A stretch of 42,065 bases of DNA from Clostridia bacterium (GCA_017466365.1 JAFTUG010000003.1:1-42065); one strand, 5' to 3'. Counted from the stretch's first letter, positions 9,801 to 17,782 are shown. Numbers and translations are program-made. Notes: generated by a model not told the origin, from the letters alone.

Positions 9801-10322
9801 AAGCTCACTCCGGCACAGCGAGGCACTGCAACCCACCGATTCATGCAGTTTGCAGACTACAAAAAAGCGGGAGAAAATGTTGACTCCGAGCTTGAAAGGC
9901 TTGTTAATGAAGGCATGCTGACAGATACCGAAGCTTCCGTGGTTGATAAAAAAGCAATTTCCGAATTTTTCGCAGGAAGCCTTGCACGGCGTATTCTGTC
10001 TGCCGAAAAGGTCTATAAGGAATATGCGTTTACCGCCTGCATTCCCTTAAAAGAGATGATACCCGAGCTTCCGGAAAGCGAGGCGAAGGGTGAAAGTGTT
10101 GTTATAGAAGGCGTTGCAGACTGCGCCTTCGTTGAAAACGGCTCGCTTGTTATCGTTGACTTTAAAACCGACAGAGCCAAGAGCGGCGAGGAGCTTGCGG
10201 ATAAATATAAAGAGCAGCTCGGAATTTACCGACGCTGTCTCGCCGAGGTGCTTGATATGCCTGTAAAAGGAACCGTTATTTATTCATTCAGGCTCGGAAA
10301 AAGCATTGAAATATGCCCGTGA
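6813..10322 (+). CDS. addA: ATP-dependent helicase/nuclease subunit A (AddA)
   Basis: 1169 residues from the preferred start. An ATG also occurs at 6804, but AAAGGAG ends at 6803 and would touch it; the ATG at 6813 (MKWTTDQQKAIDARKG) has normal spacing. UvrD-type superfamily 1 motifs are in order: Walker A AAAGSGKTAVL, DEXX-type VDEYQDVNEAQD, motif III GDVKQSIYRFRQA, motif IV-like KNFRSRKG, motif V MTIHKSKGLEFPV, motif VI ILYVALTRPKEKLVI. The C-terminal RecB-like nuclease has VIVDFKTDRA and YKEQLGIYRR. It is the 3'-5' translocating helicase plus nuclease of the AddAB complex. It overlaps the end of addB by about 35 nt, typical of a coupled addBA operon. Confidence 0.96.
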   Translation: MKWTTDQQKAIDARKGTLLVSAAAGSGKTAVLVERVIRRICDSENPCGVENLLIVTFTKAAAAQMKEKIHAAIGKQIALNPSDKRLRRQQLMLPCANICTIDSFCIGLVRENFHALGIAPDFSLLDEGKLAVLRSQAVSAVADSLYKEQSESFMKLTELISDTRDDGKLIDAILKLYSLSQAYPFPELWLKSLAEEFNNPSSVEESPWGRTIINHAIQLICSCIADAEHCISLLANEPELEAKYRPAFEDDLILLNKLLDRISTENWNGIIEAFSEAAFAKIANAPRGYTGPAKDICKNTRTAYRKQVLEFASKYFISEEEHKKDTKYLAPVINELISAVLKFSEEFTKLKLEENGADFSDTLHLALKLLVEPCEGGYNKTPLALSLAENYAEILVDEYQDVNEAQDMIFSALSKNESNLFMVGDVKQSIYRFRQAMPEIFLARRDGLSEYENGNYPARVTLGKNFRSRKGVTEIVNFIFSSLMSRDAGGLEYDEKEHLEAAAAYPESKGADTEICLIETEKENFRTAQAKYIADYIEKAISDGTTFTDGDKQRKARYKDFCILLRSVKRSSKEFADEFTARGIPFSCETEENFLASPEIMFITSLLKIIDNPVDDIPLTAVMLSPVFGFLPDDLALMRAAQKKGSVYHCVVTAAENGNEKAAAFLEKIRDMRLVACTVSAGELVRRLIEETGYGAIVGAMKDSSKRRANLNSFIDLANRYESTGRKGISGFLRHLESVAKSGNDIRSSTADSENADCVKIMTIHKSKGLEFPVCFLAATEKPYGNLSTADDLLISPTGGIGLKTSTGKAKLDSLARIAAVLEIKKAERSEELRILYVALTRPKEKLVILASSKDWNKELAKIAANTRKEKLIDPFKVIGFSSCSDCILSALIRHPDAHALRNAAMTDSSIALECDTPLKTQIITGNLEETEIIPEVPAAKPDKKTVDEISKRLGYVYPYSSLEGIIAKRIASKADDEEIGGEYFASRKPSFVGKDKLTPAQRGTATHRFMQFADYKKAGENVDSELERLVNEGMLTDTEASVVDKKAISEFFAGSLARRILSAEKVYKEYAFTACIPLKEMIPELPESEAKGESVVIEGVADCAFVENGSLVIVDFKTDRAKSGEELADKYKEQLGIYRRCLAEVLDMPVKGTVIYSFRLGKSIEICP

Positions 10323-10344
10323 CGAAAAATTTTTCAAAAAAGGC

Positions 10345-10373
10345 TTGCATTTTATCTTTATATGTGATAAAAT
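10345..10373 (+). promoter_or_regulatory. Promoter for rpmE
   Basis: TTGCAT (10345-10350), 17 nt, TAAAAT (10368-10373). It lies directly after the addA stop and about 43 nt before the rpmE start. Confidence 0.7.
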
Positions 10374-10415
10374 TCATGCGTTATGTTTATGGATATACCG
10401 AAAGAGGTGACATTA

Positions 10416-10622
10416 ATGAAGGAAGGACTCCATCCTAAGTACGAACAGACCGAAATCCGTTGCGCATGCGGTGAGGTTATCGCAACCGGCTCAACAAAGG
10501 CAAACCTTCGTGTTGATATCTGCTCAAAATGCCATCCGTTCTACACAGGTAAGCAGAAGCTCGTTGATACCGGCGGACGTGTTGATCGCTTCAACAAGCG
10601 TTTCAATCTTAACAACAAATAA
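10416..10622 (+). CDS. rpmE: 50S ribosomal protein L31 (zinc-binding type)
   Basis: 68 residues from the ATG at 10416 ([19 protein letters not shown]), which follows an AGAGGTG ribosome site. An in-frame upstream ATG at 10383 lacks such a site and would add residues foreign to the family. The zinc ligands of the C+ type are present: C16, C18, C36 and C39 (CACG and [10 protein letters not shown]). Family signature HPFYTGKQK is intact. It is a structural protein of the large ribosomal subunit at the central protuberance. Zinc-type copies are often swapped for zinc-free paralogs under zinc limitation; no paralog is in this window. Confidence 0.97.
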   Translation: MKEGLHPKYEQTEIRCACGEVIATGSTKANLRVDICSKCHPFYTGKQKLVDTGGRVDRFNKRFNLNNK

Positions 10623-10625
10623 TAA

Positions 10626-10666
10626 GCAAAATGAGCGGTGCATGAAATATGCACCGCTTTGCTTTT
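10626..10666 (+). terminator. Terminator after rpmE
   Basis: Core stem AGCGGTGCAT / ATGCACCGCT (10634-10643 and 10649-10658) with a GAAAT loop, extended by AGCAAA/TTTGCT pairing and followed by TTTT. Confidence 0.8.
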
Positions 10667-10690
10667 ATGGGTACTTTTGGGGGTTATATA

Positions 10691-11317
10691 ATGGCTGCAA
10701 GCTATAAAACAATAAAAACTGCCTCGCAGGATGAATATATTGTTAAAAAGTCGCGTTTCATCGGTCACATCATGCCCGTAACGACGCAGGATGAGGCTCT
10801 TGAATTCATTGCAAAAATCAGCAAAAAGCATTGGGATGCTACTCATAATGTTTATGCTTATATTCTGCGTGAAAGCGGCATAAAAAGATATTCCGACGAC
10901 GGCGAGCCGCAAGGCACGGCAGGCATTCCCGTGCTTGACGTGCTTGAAAAAACAGGTGTTACCGACTGTGCGGTGGTTGTTACCCGATATTTCGGCGGAA
11001 TCATGCTCGGCGCCGGCGGTCTTGTAAGGGCTTATTCCCACTCTGCCTCCATTGCCGTTGCCGCAGGCGGAATTGTTACGAGAGCAATGTGTGCAAGACT
11101 CAAAGTAACGTGTGACTATTATTTCTACGGCAAGCTTTCATCGCTTGTTCCCGAAGCGGGCGGAGTTATTGAGGACACAATATTTGAGGATAACGTAACT
11201 CTCATATTCAGGCTGCCACTCGAGCTTGTTGACTCTTTCAACGCCAATCTCATTGACGTGAGCAACGGCAGATACAAAGCCGAAAAAACAGAAGAATTTT
11301 TTGCAGACATTGACTGA
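10691..11317 (+). CDS. YigZ/IMPACT family protein (UPF0029)
   Basis: 208 residues from the ATG at 10691, which has TGGGGG seven nt upstream; an in-frame ATG at 10649 falls inside the rpmE terminator and is rejected. The diagnostic UPF0029 signature is present: YSDDGEPQGTAG followed by VVVTRYFGGIMLGAGGL. The C-terminal ferredoxin-like domain follows (about residues 130-205). E. coli YigZ and eukaryotic IMPACT share the fold. IMPACT is tied to translational stress control; the bacterial role is not settled, and nucleotide or nucleic-acid binding has been suggested for the family. The next gene starts 13 nt downstream, so the two are probably co-transcribed. Confidence 0.93.
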   Translation: MAASYKTIKTASQDEYIVKKSRFIGHIMPVTTQDEALEFIAKISKKHWDATHNVYAYILRESGIKRYSDDGEPQGTAGIPVLDVLEKTGVTDCAVVVTRYFGGIMLGAGGLVRAYSHSASIAVAAGGIVTRAMCARLKVTCDYYFYGKLSSLVPEAGGVIEDTIFEDNVTLIFRLPLELVDSFNANLIDVSNGRYKAEKTEEFFADID

Positions 11318-11330
11318 CAAGGTGTTTTTT

Positions 11331-12179
11331 ATGGAAAAATATATAGACTTACACACTCATTCTCTTAAATCCGACGGCTCGATGACACCGACTGAAGTTG
11401 TTGCCGAGGCAAAAAAGGCGGGTCTTGCCGCCATTGCCCTCTCCGACCACGATACGGTTGACGGCGTGCGTGAAGCGGTTGAAGCAGGCAAAAAGCTCGG
11501 CGTTGAGGTTATCCCTGCAATTGAATTTTCCGTTCAGTCAAAAACAGAAACACATATTCTCGGCTATTTTATCGATATTGAAAACCCCGATTTGCTTAAA
11601 ATGCTCAAAGAGGTTGTCAATTTAAGAATAGAACGCAACTATGTAACCTGCAGCAGACTTAATGAATTGGGCTTTGACATCACACTGGAAGAGGTGCGTG
11701 CGCTTGCACCGAATAATTTCGTTGGCAGAGCTCATTTTGCAAGAGTGCTTATGGATAAGGGATATATTTCAAGCGTTAAAGAAGGCTTTGATAAATATAT
11801 GTCCGTAGGCAAATATGCCTATTGTGAAAAGCAGCGCCTTACCGCCCGTGATGCAATCGAGCTGATAAAAAAATGCGGCGGAATATCCTTTCTTGCTCAT
11901 CCGCACCTGACAAAGCTCCCGGATGATGAGCTGAAAGAATTTTTGGTTGAGCTTAAAGGCTGCGGGCTTTGCGGACTCGAGGGTTACTATACGGATTACA
12001 CCCCCGAAATGCAGGAAAAATATCAGTCCATGGCAAAGGAGCTCGGACTTATGATATCGGGCGGCACGGATTTCCACGCAAAAATGAAGCCCCATATTTC
12101 AATAGGCACGGGACTCGGCAACATGAAAATACCCTATTCCGTAATTGAAAATATGAAGAAAAAATGTGGCAAGCTTTGA
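11331..12179 (+). CDS. PHP-domain phosphoesterase
   Basis: 282 residues from the ATG at 11331 (AAGGTG upstream). PHP metal-binding motifs are in order: DLHTHSLKSDGS (H8, H10, D15), SDHDT, the mid-protein E of IEFS, LAHPHL, and the C-terminal GGTDFHAKMKPH. This matches the TrpH/YciV-like group of metal-dependent phosphoesterases; characterised members hydrolyse nucleoside 3',5'-bisphosphates such as pAp or trim RNA 5' ends. The substrate here is inferred from the family. It lies directly behind the YigZ-family gene and ends in a strong terminator. Confidence 0.9.
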   Translation: MEKYIDLHTHSLKSDGSMTPTEVVAEAKKAGLAAIALSDHDTVDGVREAVEAGKKLGVEVIPAIEFSVQSKTETHILGYFIDIENPDLLKMLKEVVNLRIERNYVTCSRLNELGFDITLEEVRALAPNNFVGRAHFARVLMDKGYISSVKEGFDKYMSVGKYAYCEKQRLTARDAIELIKKCGGISFLAHPHLTKLPDDELKEFLVELKGCGLCGLEGYYTDYTPEMQEKYQSMAKELGLMISGGTDFHAKMKPHISIGTGLGNMKIPYSVIENMKKKCGKL

Positions 12180-12197
12180 TGCTTTGCCACATTTTTG
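12163..12197 (+). terminator. Terminator after the PHP gene
   Basis: Stem AATGTGGCAAGC / GCTTTGCCACATT with one bulge, loop TTTGAT, then TTTTTG. It overlaps the last codons and stop of the PHP gene. Confidence 0.85.
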
Positions 12198-12225
12198 TCA
12201 TTTTGTATAATTTTCATATAAAATA

Positions 12226-12254
12226 TTGAATTTCTATTAATTATATGTTAATAT
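12226..12254 (+). promoter_or_regulatory. Probable promoter for the first hydrolase-like gene
   Basis: TTGAAT (12226-12231), 17 nt, extended -10 TGTTAATAT (TAATAT at 12249-12254). The surrounding leader is very AT-rich. Confidence 0.5.
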
Positions 12255-12292
12255 ATATTATCTTTTAATTATGAAGGAGAGTGTACCCCAAA

Positions 12293-14185
12293 ATGAAAAA
12301 AGTAATCAAAAGAGTGATTGCCGCTGCGCTTTGCGCTGCAATGCTTATTTCGGCAGGCTCTGCAGGTGCTATGGCAGCAACCGAAACTGACTGTGACGGA
12401 AACTGCAAGCATTCACCCGTAATTATTCTCCCCGGCATCAACCATTCACCTACATATCTCTATGACGAAAATGACCAGCCCGTTATGAACGGTGACAGTC
12501 AGATAGGCGGCACATTGCTTATTCTCAACGAAGCAGCTCTTTCGGGCAGTGCTATCGCAAAGGCAGTTGCCAGCGTTCTTGCAACCCTCGTTCTCCAGAC
12601 AAACGTTGGTCTCGATAAGGTTGCTTATGACCTTGTTTGCGACCTTTTCTCAATCCAGAGATGCGATGAGAACGGCGACCATGTTGAAAACCTCAAGACC
12701 CAGAGATGGTATCATTCTCTTGAGCACATGACCGAGGATGAGGTTGACTGGGTTTACAGAATGGTTCCCATGAAGTCCCTCGTTGACGTTATCGGTGAAG
12801 ACCACACTTATTTCTTCACCTTCAACCTTGTAGGCGACCCCATGGATTCGGCTGATGACCTTCACGAATATATCGAAATGGTCAAGGAGCAGACAGGACA
12901 CGATGAGGTTACTCTTCTTCCCGTCAGCCTCGGCGGCACAATTCTCACAGCTTATCTTGATAAGTACGGCCACGACGGCATTGACCAGATAGTTAACGCT
13001 GTTGCATGCCTTGACGGTACAGACATCGTTGCTGACATGTACGCAAGAGAATGGAGACTCTGCGACCAGTATCTCTATCAGGAATTCATTCCTCAGATTT
13101 TTGTCGAATCAAACGACAGCCCCACTCTCGGTTATCTTATCAATACCCTGCTCCACATCTTCCCCCGTTCGGGCATTGATGCGCTTCTTTCGGGCGCAAT
13201 GAGCGGTATTATCGACACCATGATGGTTAACTGCCCGCAGTTCTGGGCAATGATTCCCTCATACAGATATGAAGCTCTTGCCGAAAGATATCTTACCGAC
13301 AAGCCCGTTCTCAAGGCAAGAACCGACCGCTTCCAGCAGGCAAGACTCAACCTCGGCAAGAACATTCTTGCAGCAGTTGAAGACGGTGTCCGCGTTAACT
13401 CAATCGCAGGCGCAAACCTCGACCTCGGCGAACAGGAATATACATATTTCAACATCGTTGCTTCCGCTGAAAAGGTTAACTCCGACGGTATCATCAACCT
13501 TTCATCAACAACGATGGGTGCAACAGGTGCTCCCGGCGAAAAGACCCTTAAGGATGTTGAATACGAAAAGAACACATACTGCACAAATCCCAATCATAAT
13601 CATGTATCACCCGACAATATGGTTGACGTTTCAACAGCAGTTCTTCCCGAAAACACTTGGATTTTCCTTGAACAGCATCACGAAGTAGGCAACAACGATG
13701 TTGTTCTTAACCTTGCAAAGGCTATCATCCTCGGCGAAGTTACAGATGTTAACGATAACCCCGAAAAATATCCCCAGTTCAACGGCTCATGCACAACAAA
13801 ATATATCCGCCGTTGGAGACTTCCCGATGCATATAATGTTCTTGAAAAAGAAGCAAAGGGCGAAATGACACTCACAGCAGAGGATAAAGCAGAACTCAAT
13901 GCGGCTATCGCAGAAGGCGAAGCTGTTATCGCTTCAACAATTGCTGACCAGAAGAAGGTTGAAGCTGCCGAAGACAGACTCAACAACATTCTTCACAAGG
14001 TAGGCGCAGAAGGCTATGAGAATATCGAGGAAGAAGAATCCTTCATTGACCCCATTCTTGAAAGCATTCTTCTTGCAACCAGCAAGGCATCCCTCTTCCT
14101 TCTCGGCGGCGGCAGCCTTGTTGACAGAATTCTCTCTCCCTTCAGAGCATTATTCGACCTCGCTTTTGGCGGACTTTTTGAGTAA
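12293..14185 (+). CDS. Secreted alpha/beta-hydrolase (lipase-like) protein, paralog 1
   Basis: 630 residues from the ATG at 12293, which follows AAGGAGA; a GTG at 12281 touches that ribosome site and is rejected. A signal peptide (about residues 1-28, ending AGAMAA) is followed by CDGNCKHSPVIILPGINHS, which resembles the beta-strand/oxyanion start of lipases (HxPVxxxPG). The probable nucleophile elbow is LLPVSLGGT (S212), where the usual G of GxSxG is replaced by P. A conserved NHNHVSPDNMVD block and QHHEVG near residues 430-470 may hold the catalytic His. The C-terminal 130 residues form a helical region ending in a hydrophobic stretch. It shares this architecture with the next gene. An exported esterase or acyl hydrolase is plausible; the substrate is unknown. 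Confidence 0.75.
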   Translation: MKKVIKRVIAAALCAAMLISAGSAGAMAATETDCDGNCKHSPVIILPGINHSPTYLYDENDQPVMNGDSQIGGTLLILNEAALSGSAIAKAVASVLATLVLQTNVGLDKVAYDLVCDLFSIQRCDENGDHVENLKTQRWYHSLEHMTEDEVDWVYRMVPMKSLVDVIGEDHTYFFTFNLVGDPMDSADDLHEYIEMVKEQTGHDEVTLLPVSLGGTILTAYLDKYGHDGIDQIVNAVACLDGTDIVADMYAREWRLCDQYLYQEFIPQIFVESNDSPTLGYLINTLLHIFPRSGIDALLSGAMSGIIDTMMVNCPQFWAMIPSYRYEALAERYLTDKPVLKARTDRFQQARLNLGKNILAAVEDGVRVNSIAGANLDLGEQEYTYFNIVASAEKVNSDGIINLSSTTMGATGAPGEKTLKDVEYEKNTYCTNPNHNHVSPDNMVDVSTAVLPENTWIFLEQHHEVGNNDVVLNLAKAIILGEVTDVNDNPEKYPQFNGSCTTKYIRRWRLPDAYNVLEKEAKGEMTLTAEDKAELNAAIAEGEAVIASTIADQKKVEAAEDRLNNILHKVGAEGYENIEEEESFIDPILESILLATSKASLFLLGGGSLVDRILSPFRALFDLAFGGLFE

Positions 14186-14197
14186 TAACTAAATACA

Positions 14198-14230
14198 AAC
14201 GGGGACAATCTGCAAATGATTGTTCCCGTT
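14198..14230 (+). terminator. Hairpin between the hydrolase paralogs (attenuator-like)
   Basis: A 13-bp stem (AACGGGGACAATC / GATTGTTCCCGTT, one G-T pair), loop TGCAAAT. It is followed by AAAACATT rather than a T-run. It could be a 3' stability element or partial terminator within an operon. Confidence 0.55.
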
Positions 14231-14256
14231 AAAACATTAGGAAAGGGCTTGTAATT

Positions 14257-16095
14257 ATGAAAAAAATCATTTCCCTCATCCTCGCTTTTGTTCTCGCCTT
14301 CTCAATGCTTTCACTTACCGCATCAGCTGCAGTTAAAACGGAGTGCAAAGGTGACTGCGAGCATTGTCCCTCAATCGTTGTTCCCGGTATCGGTCAGTCC
14401 AATGTATGGGCTCTCGATGAAAACGGCGATTACCTCCTTGATGATAACGGTGAAAGAATCAGCTGCTTTCCAGCAATTTTTGATGTCGGTTCAATAGTAA
14501 AAACCGTACTCGGCCCCGTACTTCTTACCCTCATCACTCAACACGATGTTTTTCTCTCCGATGCTCTCTGTGATGTTGTGCTTGATGCGTTTGAAGTCAA
14601 CAACTGCGACCCTGAAACAGGCAAAAACACCGGTAATATTGAGGTTGAAAAATACCCCTATTCCGTTGCAGAATGCAGCGATTACGAAAAGGGCGAAATT
14701 TACGACAACATTCCCCTTCAGGCATATTCCGAAATCGCAGGGGAAGACCATCTCTATTATTTCGCTTACAACTCCTTCGGCAACAATCTCGACATCGTAA
14801 ATGAGCTTTATGCTTTCATTCAGATGGTTAAGGCTGAAACAGGTCACGATAAGGTTAATATCGTCCCCATCAGCATGGGCGGTTCTGTTGCCAACGGACT
14901 TTTTGAATATTATCCCGAAGTTGTGAACGATCTCAACAAGGTTGTTTACATCGTTCCCGCACTCAACGGTTCAACAATCGTTGGCGATCTCTACACAAAG
15001 AACCTTGCATTCCTTAACACCGAATTCCTCTATAACGGCTTCCTTGAAACTCTTATGGATGAAGAAGAAGCAAGAATGATTGAGGTTATCGCAAGAATTC
15101 TTCCCGATGAAGTTCTCACAGGCGTTCTCACAAACGTTGCAAACTGCCTTGTTGAAGACGTTGCGGCAAACATCACAATGCTCTGGGGTCTTTGCCCCAA
15201 GGAATATTATCCCGCAGCTTCAAACGCTCTCCTCGGTTCAAAGCCCGAAATAAAGAAGCAGACAGATAAATTCTACAAGGCACAGCTTAACTCCCTTTCC
15301 AACATTCAGAAGCTTGTTGATAACGGCGTTCAGGTTTTTGATATTGTTGACTACGATGCACCTCTTTACCAGATAGGCAACTCATGGAATAATGACAATG
15401 CAGACGGCGTTATCCATCTTTCCTCAACAGCCATGGGTGTTCACAGCGCACTCGTGGGCGAAACTCTCGGTGAAGGCTATAAGCAGGCTAACACAAGCGT
15501 AAACTGCTCCAACCCTGCACACAACCACATTTCACCCGACAATGTTGTTGATGCTTCTACAGGTCTCCTTCCCGATACTACCTTCTATTTTGACGGTCAG
15601 AATCACGAAAGAACAGCAAGAAACGATATCATAATTTCTCTTGCTACAAAACTTCTTGCAACCGATGATATAAAGGATGTTTATTCAACTCCCGATTATC
15701 CTCAATTCAACGGAGCAAGAGACCCGAGAGATATCAAAAACAACCTTCTTCCCGCTGCAAAAGCAGTTGATGCATCAGCCCTCAACGCAGCAGATGCCAC
15801 AGAGCTTGCAGCCGCAATCGCAGAGGCAGAAGCTTTTGTAAACGGCACTGTATGCTACGACGGTCAGGAAGAGAAAATCGAAGAAAGACTTAAGGCAATT
15901 CTTGTTAAGGTTGGCGCAAGAGAAGCAGAGGTTGAAGAAGAACCCTCAACCTTCTTTACCGAATTAAGCCTTTGGCTCTACGATAACTACGGCGCAAACG
16001 GCTACTCCGAAATGCTTCCCCTCACCATCAATCTTATCGCAAAAACCGTCAGCGATTTCCTTAACGAATATATACTCGCTCCCTTCTTCGGATAA
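14257..16095 (+). CDS. Secreted alpha/beta-hydrolase (lipase-like) protein, paralog 2
   Basis: 612 residues; ATG at 14257 with AGGAAAGGG upstream. Signal peptide MKKIISLILAFVLAFSMLSL, mature start near residue 25. It shows the same blocks as paralog 1: ECKGDCEHCPSIVVPGIGQS, IVPISMGGS (S206 as probable nucleophile, again P instead of G in the elbow), SSTAMGVH, NPAHNHISPDNVVDAST, and DGQNHERTARND. A helical segment with alternating EAEAF/ERLKAILVKVG pattern also recurs near the C-terminus. The pair looks like an old tandem duplication, since the architecture is shared but local identity is modest. It is probably extracellular or wall-associated. The second copy ends in a strong terminator and is likely co-expressed with the first. 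Confidence 0.75.
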   Translation: MKKIISLILAFVLAFSMLSLTASAAVKTECKGDCEHCPSIVVPGIGQSNVWALDENGDYLLDDNGERISCFPAIFDVGSIVKTVLGPVLLTLITQHDVFLSDALCDVVLDAFEVNNCDPETGKNTGNIEVEKYPYSVAECSDYEKGEIYDNIPLQAYSEIAGEDHLYYFAYNSFGNNLDIVNELYAFIQMVKAETGHDKVNIVPISMGGSVANGLFEYYPEVVNDLNKVVYIVPALNGSTIVGDLYTKNLAFLNTEFLYNGFLETLMDEEEARMIEVIARILPDEVLTGVLTNVANCLVEDVAANITMLWGLCPKEYYPAASNALLGSKPEIKKQTDKFYKAQLNSLSNIQKLVDNGVQVFDIVDYDAPLYQIGNSWNNDNADGVIHLSSTAMGVHSALVGETLGEGYKQANTSVNCSNPAHNHISPDNVVDASTGLLPDTTFYFDGQNHERTARNDIIISLATKLLATDDIKDVYSTPDYPQFNGARDPRDIKNNLLPAAKAVDASALNAADATELAAAIAEAEAFVNGTVCYDGQEEKIEERLKAILVKVGAREAEVEEEPSTFFTELSLWLYDNYGANGYSEMLPLTINLIAKTVSDFLNEYILAPFFG

Positions 16096-16104
16096 TTAAA
16101 CAGC

Positions 16105-16143
16105 AAAACCTCCTATGGTGTTTTACCATAGGAGGTTTTTTGA
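16105..16143 (+). terminator. Strong intrinsic terminator
   Basis: 15-bp perfect stem (AAAACCTCCTATGGT / ACCATAGGAGGTTTT), loop GTTTT, with a T-run after it. It also lies downstream of the convergent YbjN-like gene. Confidence 0.93.
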
Positions 16144-16183
16144 TTTCACTTCACTTTTTATGAATCAAATCATATAGCCTAAA

Positions 16184-16666
16184 TCACTTAGAACTCTGTT
16201 CGGATTCAATAAACTGCTGAACTGTCAGCATTCCTTTTGAAATCATAAAAAACTTATCATTGTATATATCAACCGTCGATGCGGCAACCATAAGCATATA
16301 TTCAAACAACTCCTCACTCAAGGTGCTTTCTTTGTAGCTGGAGGTAAGTCTGAATAAAATTGTGCCGTCAGAAAGATTGTAGTCAAACGAACCGTCAGCC
16401 AAGCCGTAATTTGCCGTGCAGACAGCCAAGGCCAAATCTATGCGCTTGGACTCATCAACTTTATAAGGCATCCACGAGAAAAAGGAAACTATCTCATTTC
16501 TGGGATTAACCCTCATAATAAAATCAATAGGAAGGTCGTCGCCCTTCACACCCGATTTGATAACCAAATCATCCTCAATTTTATCGTAGTGCCACTTTTT
16601 GTTATCCAACATTTTGCATAATACTTCGTATGTTTCCTTTGCTTTTGCCATGTTTAACTCTGCCAT
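16184..16666 (-). CDS. YbjN-domain protein
   Basis: 160 residues; ATG at 16666 with AGGAGG seven nt upstream. The fold signature of the YbjN/TY3S-chaperone-like family is visible: DNKKWHYDKIEDDLVIKSG, then DLPIDFIMRVNPRNEIVSFF, and a helical half with RIDLALAVCTANYGLADGSF and ILFRLTSSYK. Such proteins are cytosolic and usually act as small binding or regulatory partners; E. coli YbjN is described as a global regulator of motility and stress genes, by an unclear mechanism. It is the last gene of the sigma factor/zinc-protein operon (23 nt after the preceding gene), so a chaperone or adaptor role for that pair is possible but unproven. Confidence 0.75.
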   Translation of the reverse strand: MAELNMAKAKETYEVLCKMLDNKKWHYDKIEDDLVIKSGVKGDDLPIDFIMRVNPRNEIVSFFSWMPYKVDESKRIDLALAVCTANYGLADGSFDYNLSDGTILFRLTSSYKESTLSEELFEYMLMVAASTVDIYNDKFFMISKGMLTVQQFIESEQSSK

Positions 16667-16688
16667 TTCAAATCCTCCTGTTATTTTA

Positions 16689-16934
16689 TCAATAATTCTT
16701 ATTAACGTTCTTTTTTGTTTTTATTAAATCATCAATAATATTTAAATCAAAATTATTTTCCAAAACTGCCTTTTTAATTTCATCATTTATGCACTCGAAA
16801 GAATTTACCTTTTCTTTGCAAGATGAACAATTTCTGATATGTCCGTTAACCTTTGATAATAAATCTAATGTTTCATTATCAACTTTATTTGCCGTAACAT
16901 ATTTAATTATTTCTTCTACACTTAAATGTTCCAA
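16689..16934 (-). CDS. Putative zinc-binding anti-sigma factor
   Basis: 81 residues beginning with TTG at 16934, preceded by AAAGGTGG; no ATG is available, so the TTG start is required. The core VNGHIRNCSSCKEKV contains H32-x3-C36-x2-C39, the HxxxCxxC pattern of ZAS-type anti-sigma factors. The first 30 residues (LSVEEIIKYVT... LLSKVNGHI) match the helical lead-in of that domain. There is no membrane segment, so it would be a soluble regulator. It lies 14 nt behind the sigma-like gene, the usual order for a sigma/anti-sigma pair. The C-terminal half is short, lysine- and asparagine-rich and shows no family. Function is inferred from motif and position. Confidence 0.65.
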   Translation of the reverse strand: MEHLSVEEIIKYVTANKVDNETLDLLSKVNGHIRNCSSCKEKVNSFECINDEIKKAVLENNFDLNIIDDLIKTKKNVNKNY

Positions 16935-16948
16935 ATTTATTCCACCTT

Positions 16949-17782
16949 TTAATCAGCTTTCAATTGTTTTTTGATTTGGGCATTAACTCTGTTAATCCAA
17001 TCACTTACAGACATTTCCGGACCCTTGCTCATATAAAATTCCGAATATTTCATATCACCGATTCTTTTTCCGGTGTCTTTGTTGATTGTATCAAGCTTTT
17101 TCTTTTGTTTATTCAACTGTTCTTCATCAAACATAAGCCAATCAAGCTTCAATAATAATCTCACGACCAAATCAAACATTTCACAGAGAGTAATATCGCT
17201 AAACTTTTCAACTAAAAAGTGCGTTGACTCAATCTTGCTTGTGTCACATACCATCATAACCAACGAAACCGAAAGCCAGGTTAAAACTATATGGAGACTC
17301 GATTTTAACTCAAAAACTATGGCAAAGCATTCTTTTAGTCTGCTCTTATTCTCGTCCGATTTTTCTTTTTCTCCAAAGGAATCCTCGGATGAAAATGGCT
17401 CAACCTCGTCGTCATCAAGTTTTATCGATAAATTCAGTTCAACTTCTTTTCTGTTTTTTTGTTTTACACAGTATGTAAGAAAATAGTTTTTTGCTACTTT
17501 GAAGCACCATGCTTTAAACTCTTCACATGTTTTATCGGTTATTCCGCATACAGGTTTAAAGAAATGGTCCTCACACTTTTTCATTATTCTGATTTGTATT
17601 TCCTGCATAACATCTTCATCATGCATACCGCCACGCAACACCGAATCGTTATAGCACCAGCTTTTCACTTTTTTGCTTAACAGATTATGCACAAATATAA
17701 CAAGCTTATCGTATTTGGGACAATCTCTTCCGCATATTTCGTCAACCAAATCAGAATATAATTGTTTTTCATCAAAAACCAT
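16949..17782 (-). CDS. ECF-like sigma-70 family factor, divergent
   Basis: 277 residues, longer than typical ECF factors. Region 2 is recognisable: HDEDVMQEIQIRIMKKCEDHF (about 54-74) matches the DAEDLVQETFLR pattern, and FKAWCFKVAKNYFLTYCVKQ (about 89-108) matches the FRAWLYRIARN promoter-melting helix. After an acidic linker (about 122-146) the region 4 equivalent is unusual: a hydrophobic helix around 160-178, a middle insertion, and at the end IGDMKYSEFYMSKGPEMS followed by VSDWINRVNAQIKKQL, which looks like an HTH with a recognition helix. Its own consensus promoter precedes it, and a zinc anti-sigma candidate and a YbjN protein follow. It may read promoters elsewhere in the genome. Low-GC codon use suits the rest of the island. 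Confidence 0.7.
   Translation of the reverse strand: MVFDEKQLYSDLVDEICGRDCPKYDKLVIFVHNLLSKKVKSWCYNDSVLRGGMHDEDVMQEIQIRIMKKCEDHFFKPVCGITDKTCEEFKAWCFKVAKNYFLTYCVKQKNRKEVELNLSIKLDDDEVEPFSSEDSFGEKEKSDENKSRLKECFAIVFELKSSLHIVLTWLSVSLVMMVCDTSKIESTHFLVEKFSDITLCEMFDLVVRLLLKLDWLMFDEEQLNKQKKKLDTINKDTGKRIGDMKYSEFYMSKGPEMSVSDWINRVNAQIKKQLKAD

Noticed and set aside
10383-10415. Longer rpmE start
   Set aside because: The upstream ATG lacks a ribosome site and adds residues not found in L31; ATG at 10416 has AGAGGTG.
16789-17486. Plus-strand frames opposite the sigma and anti-sigma genes
   Set aside because: They lack ribosome sites and family motifs and lie antisense to genes with clear motifs.
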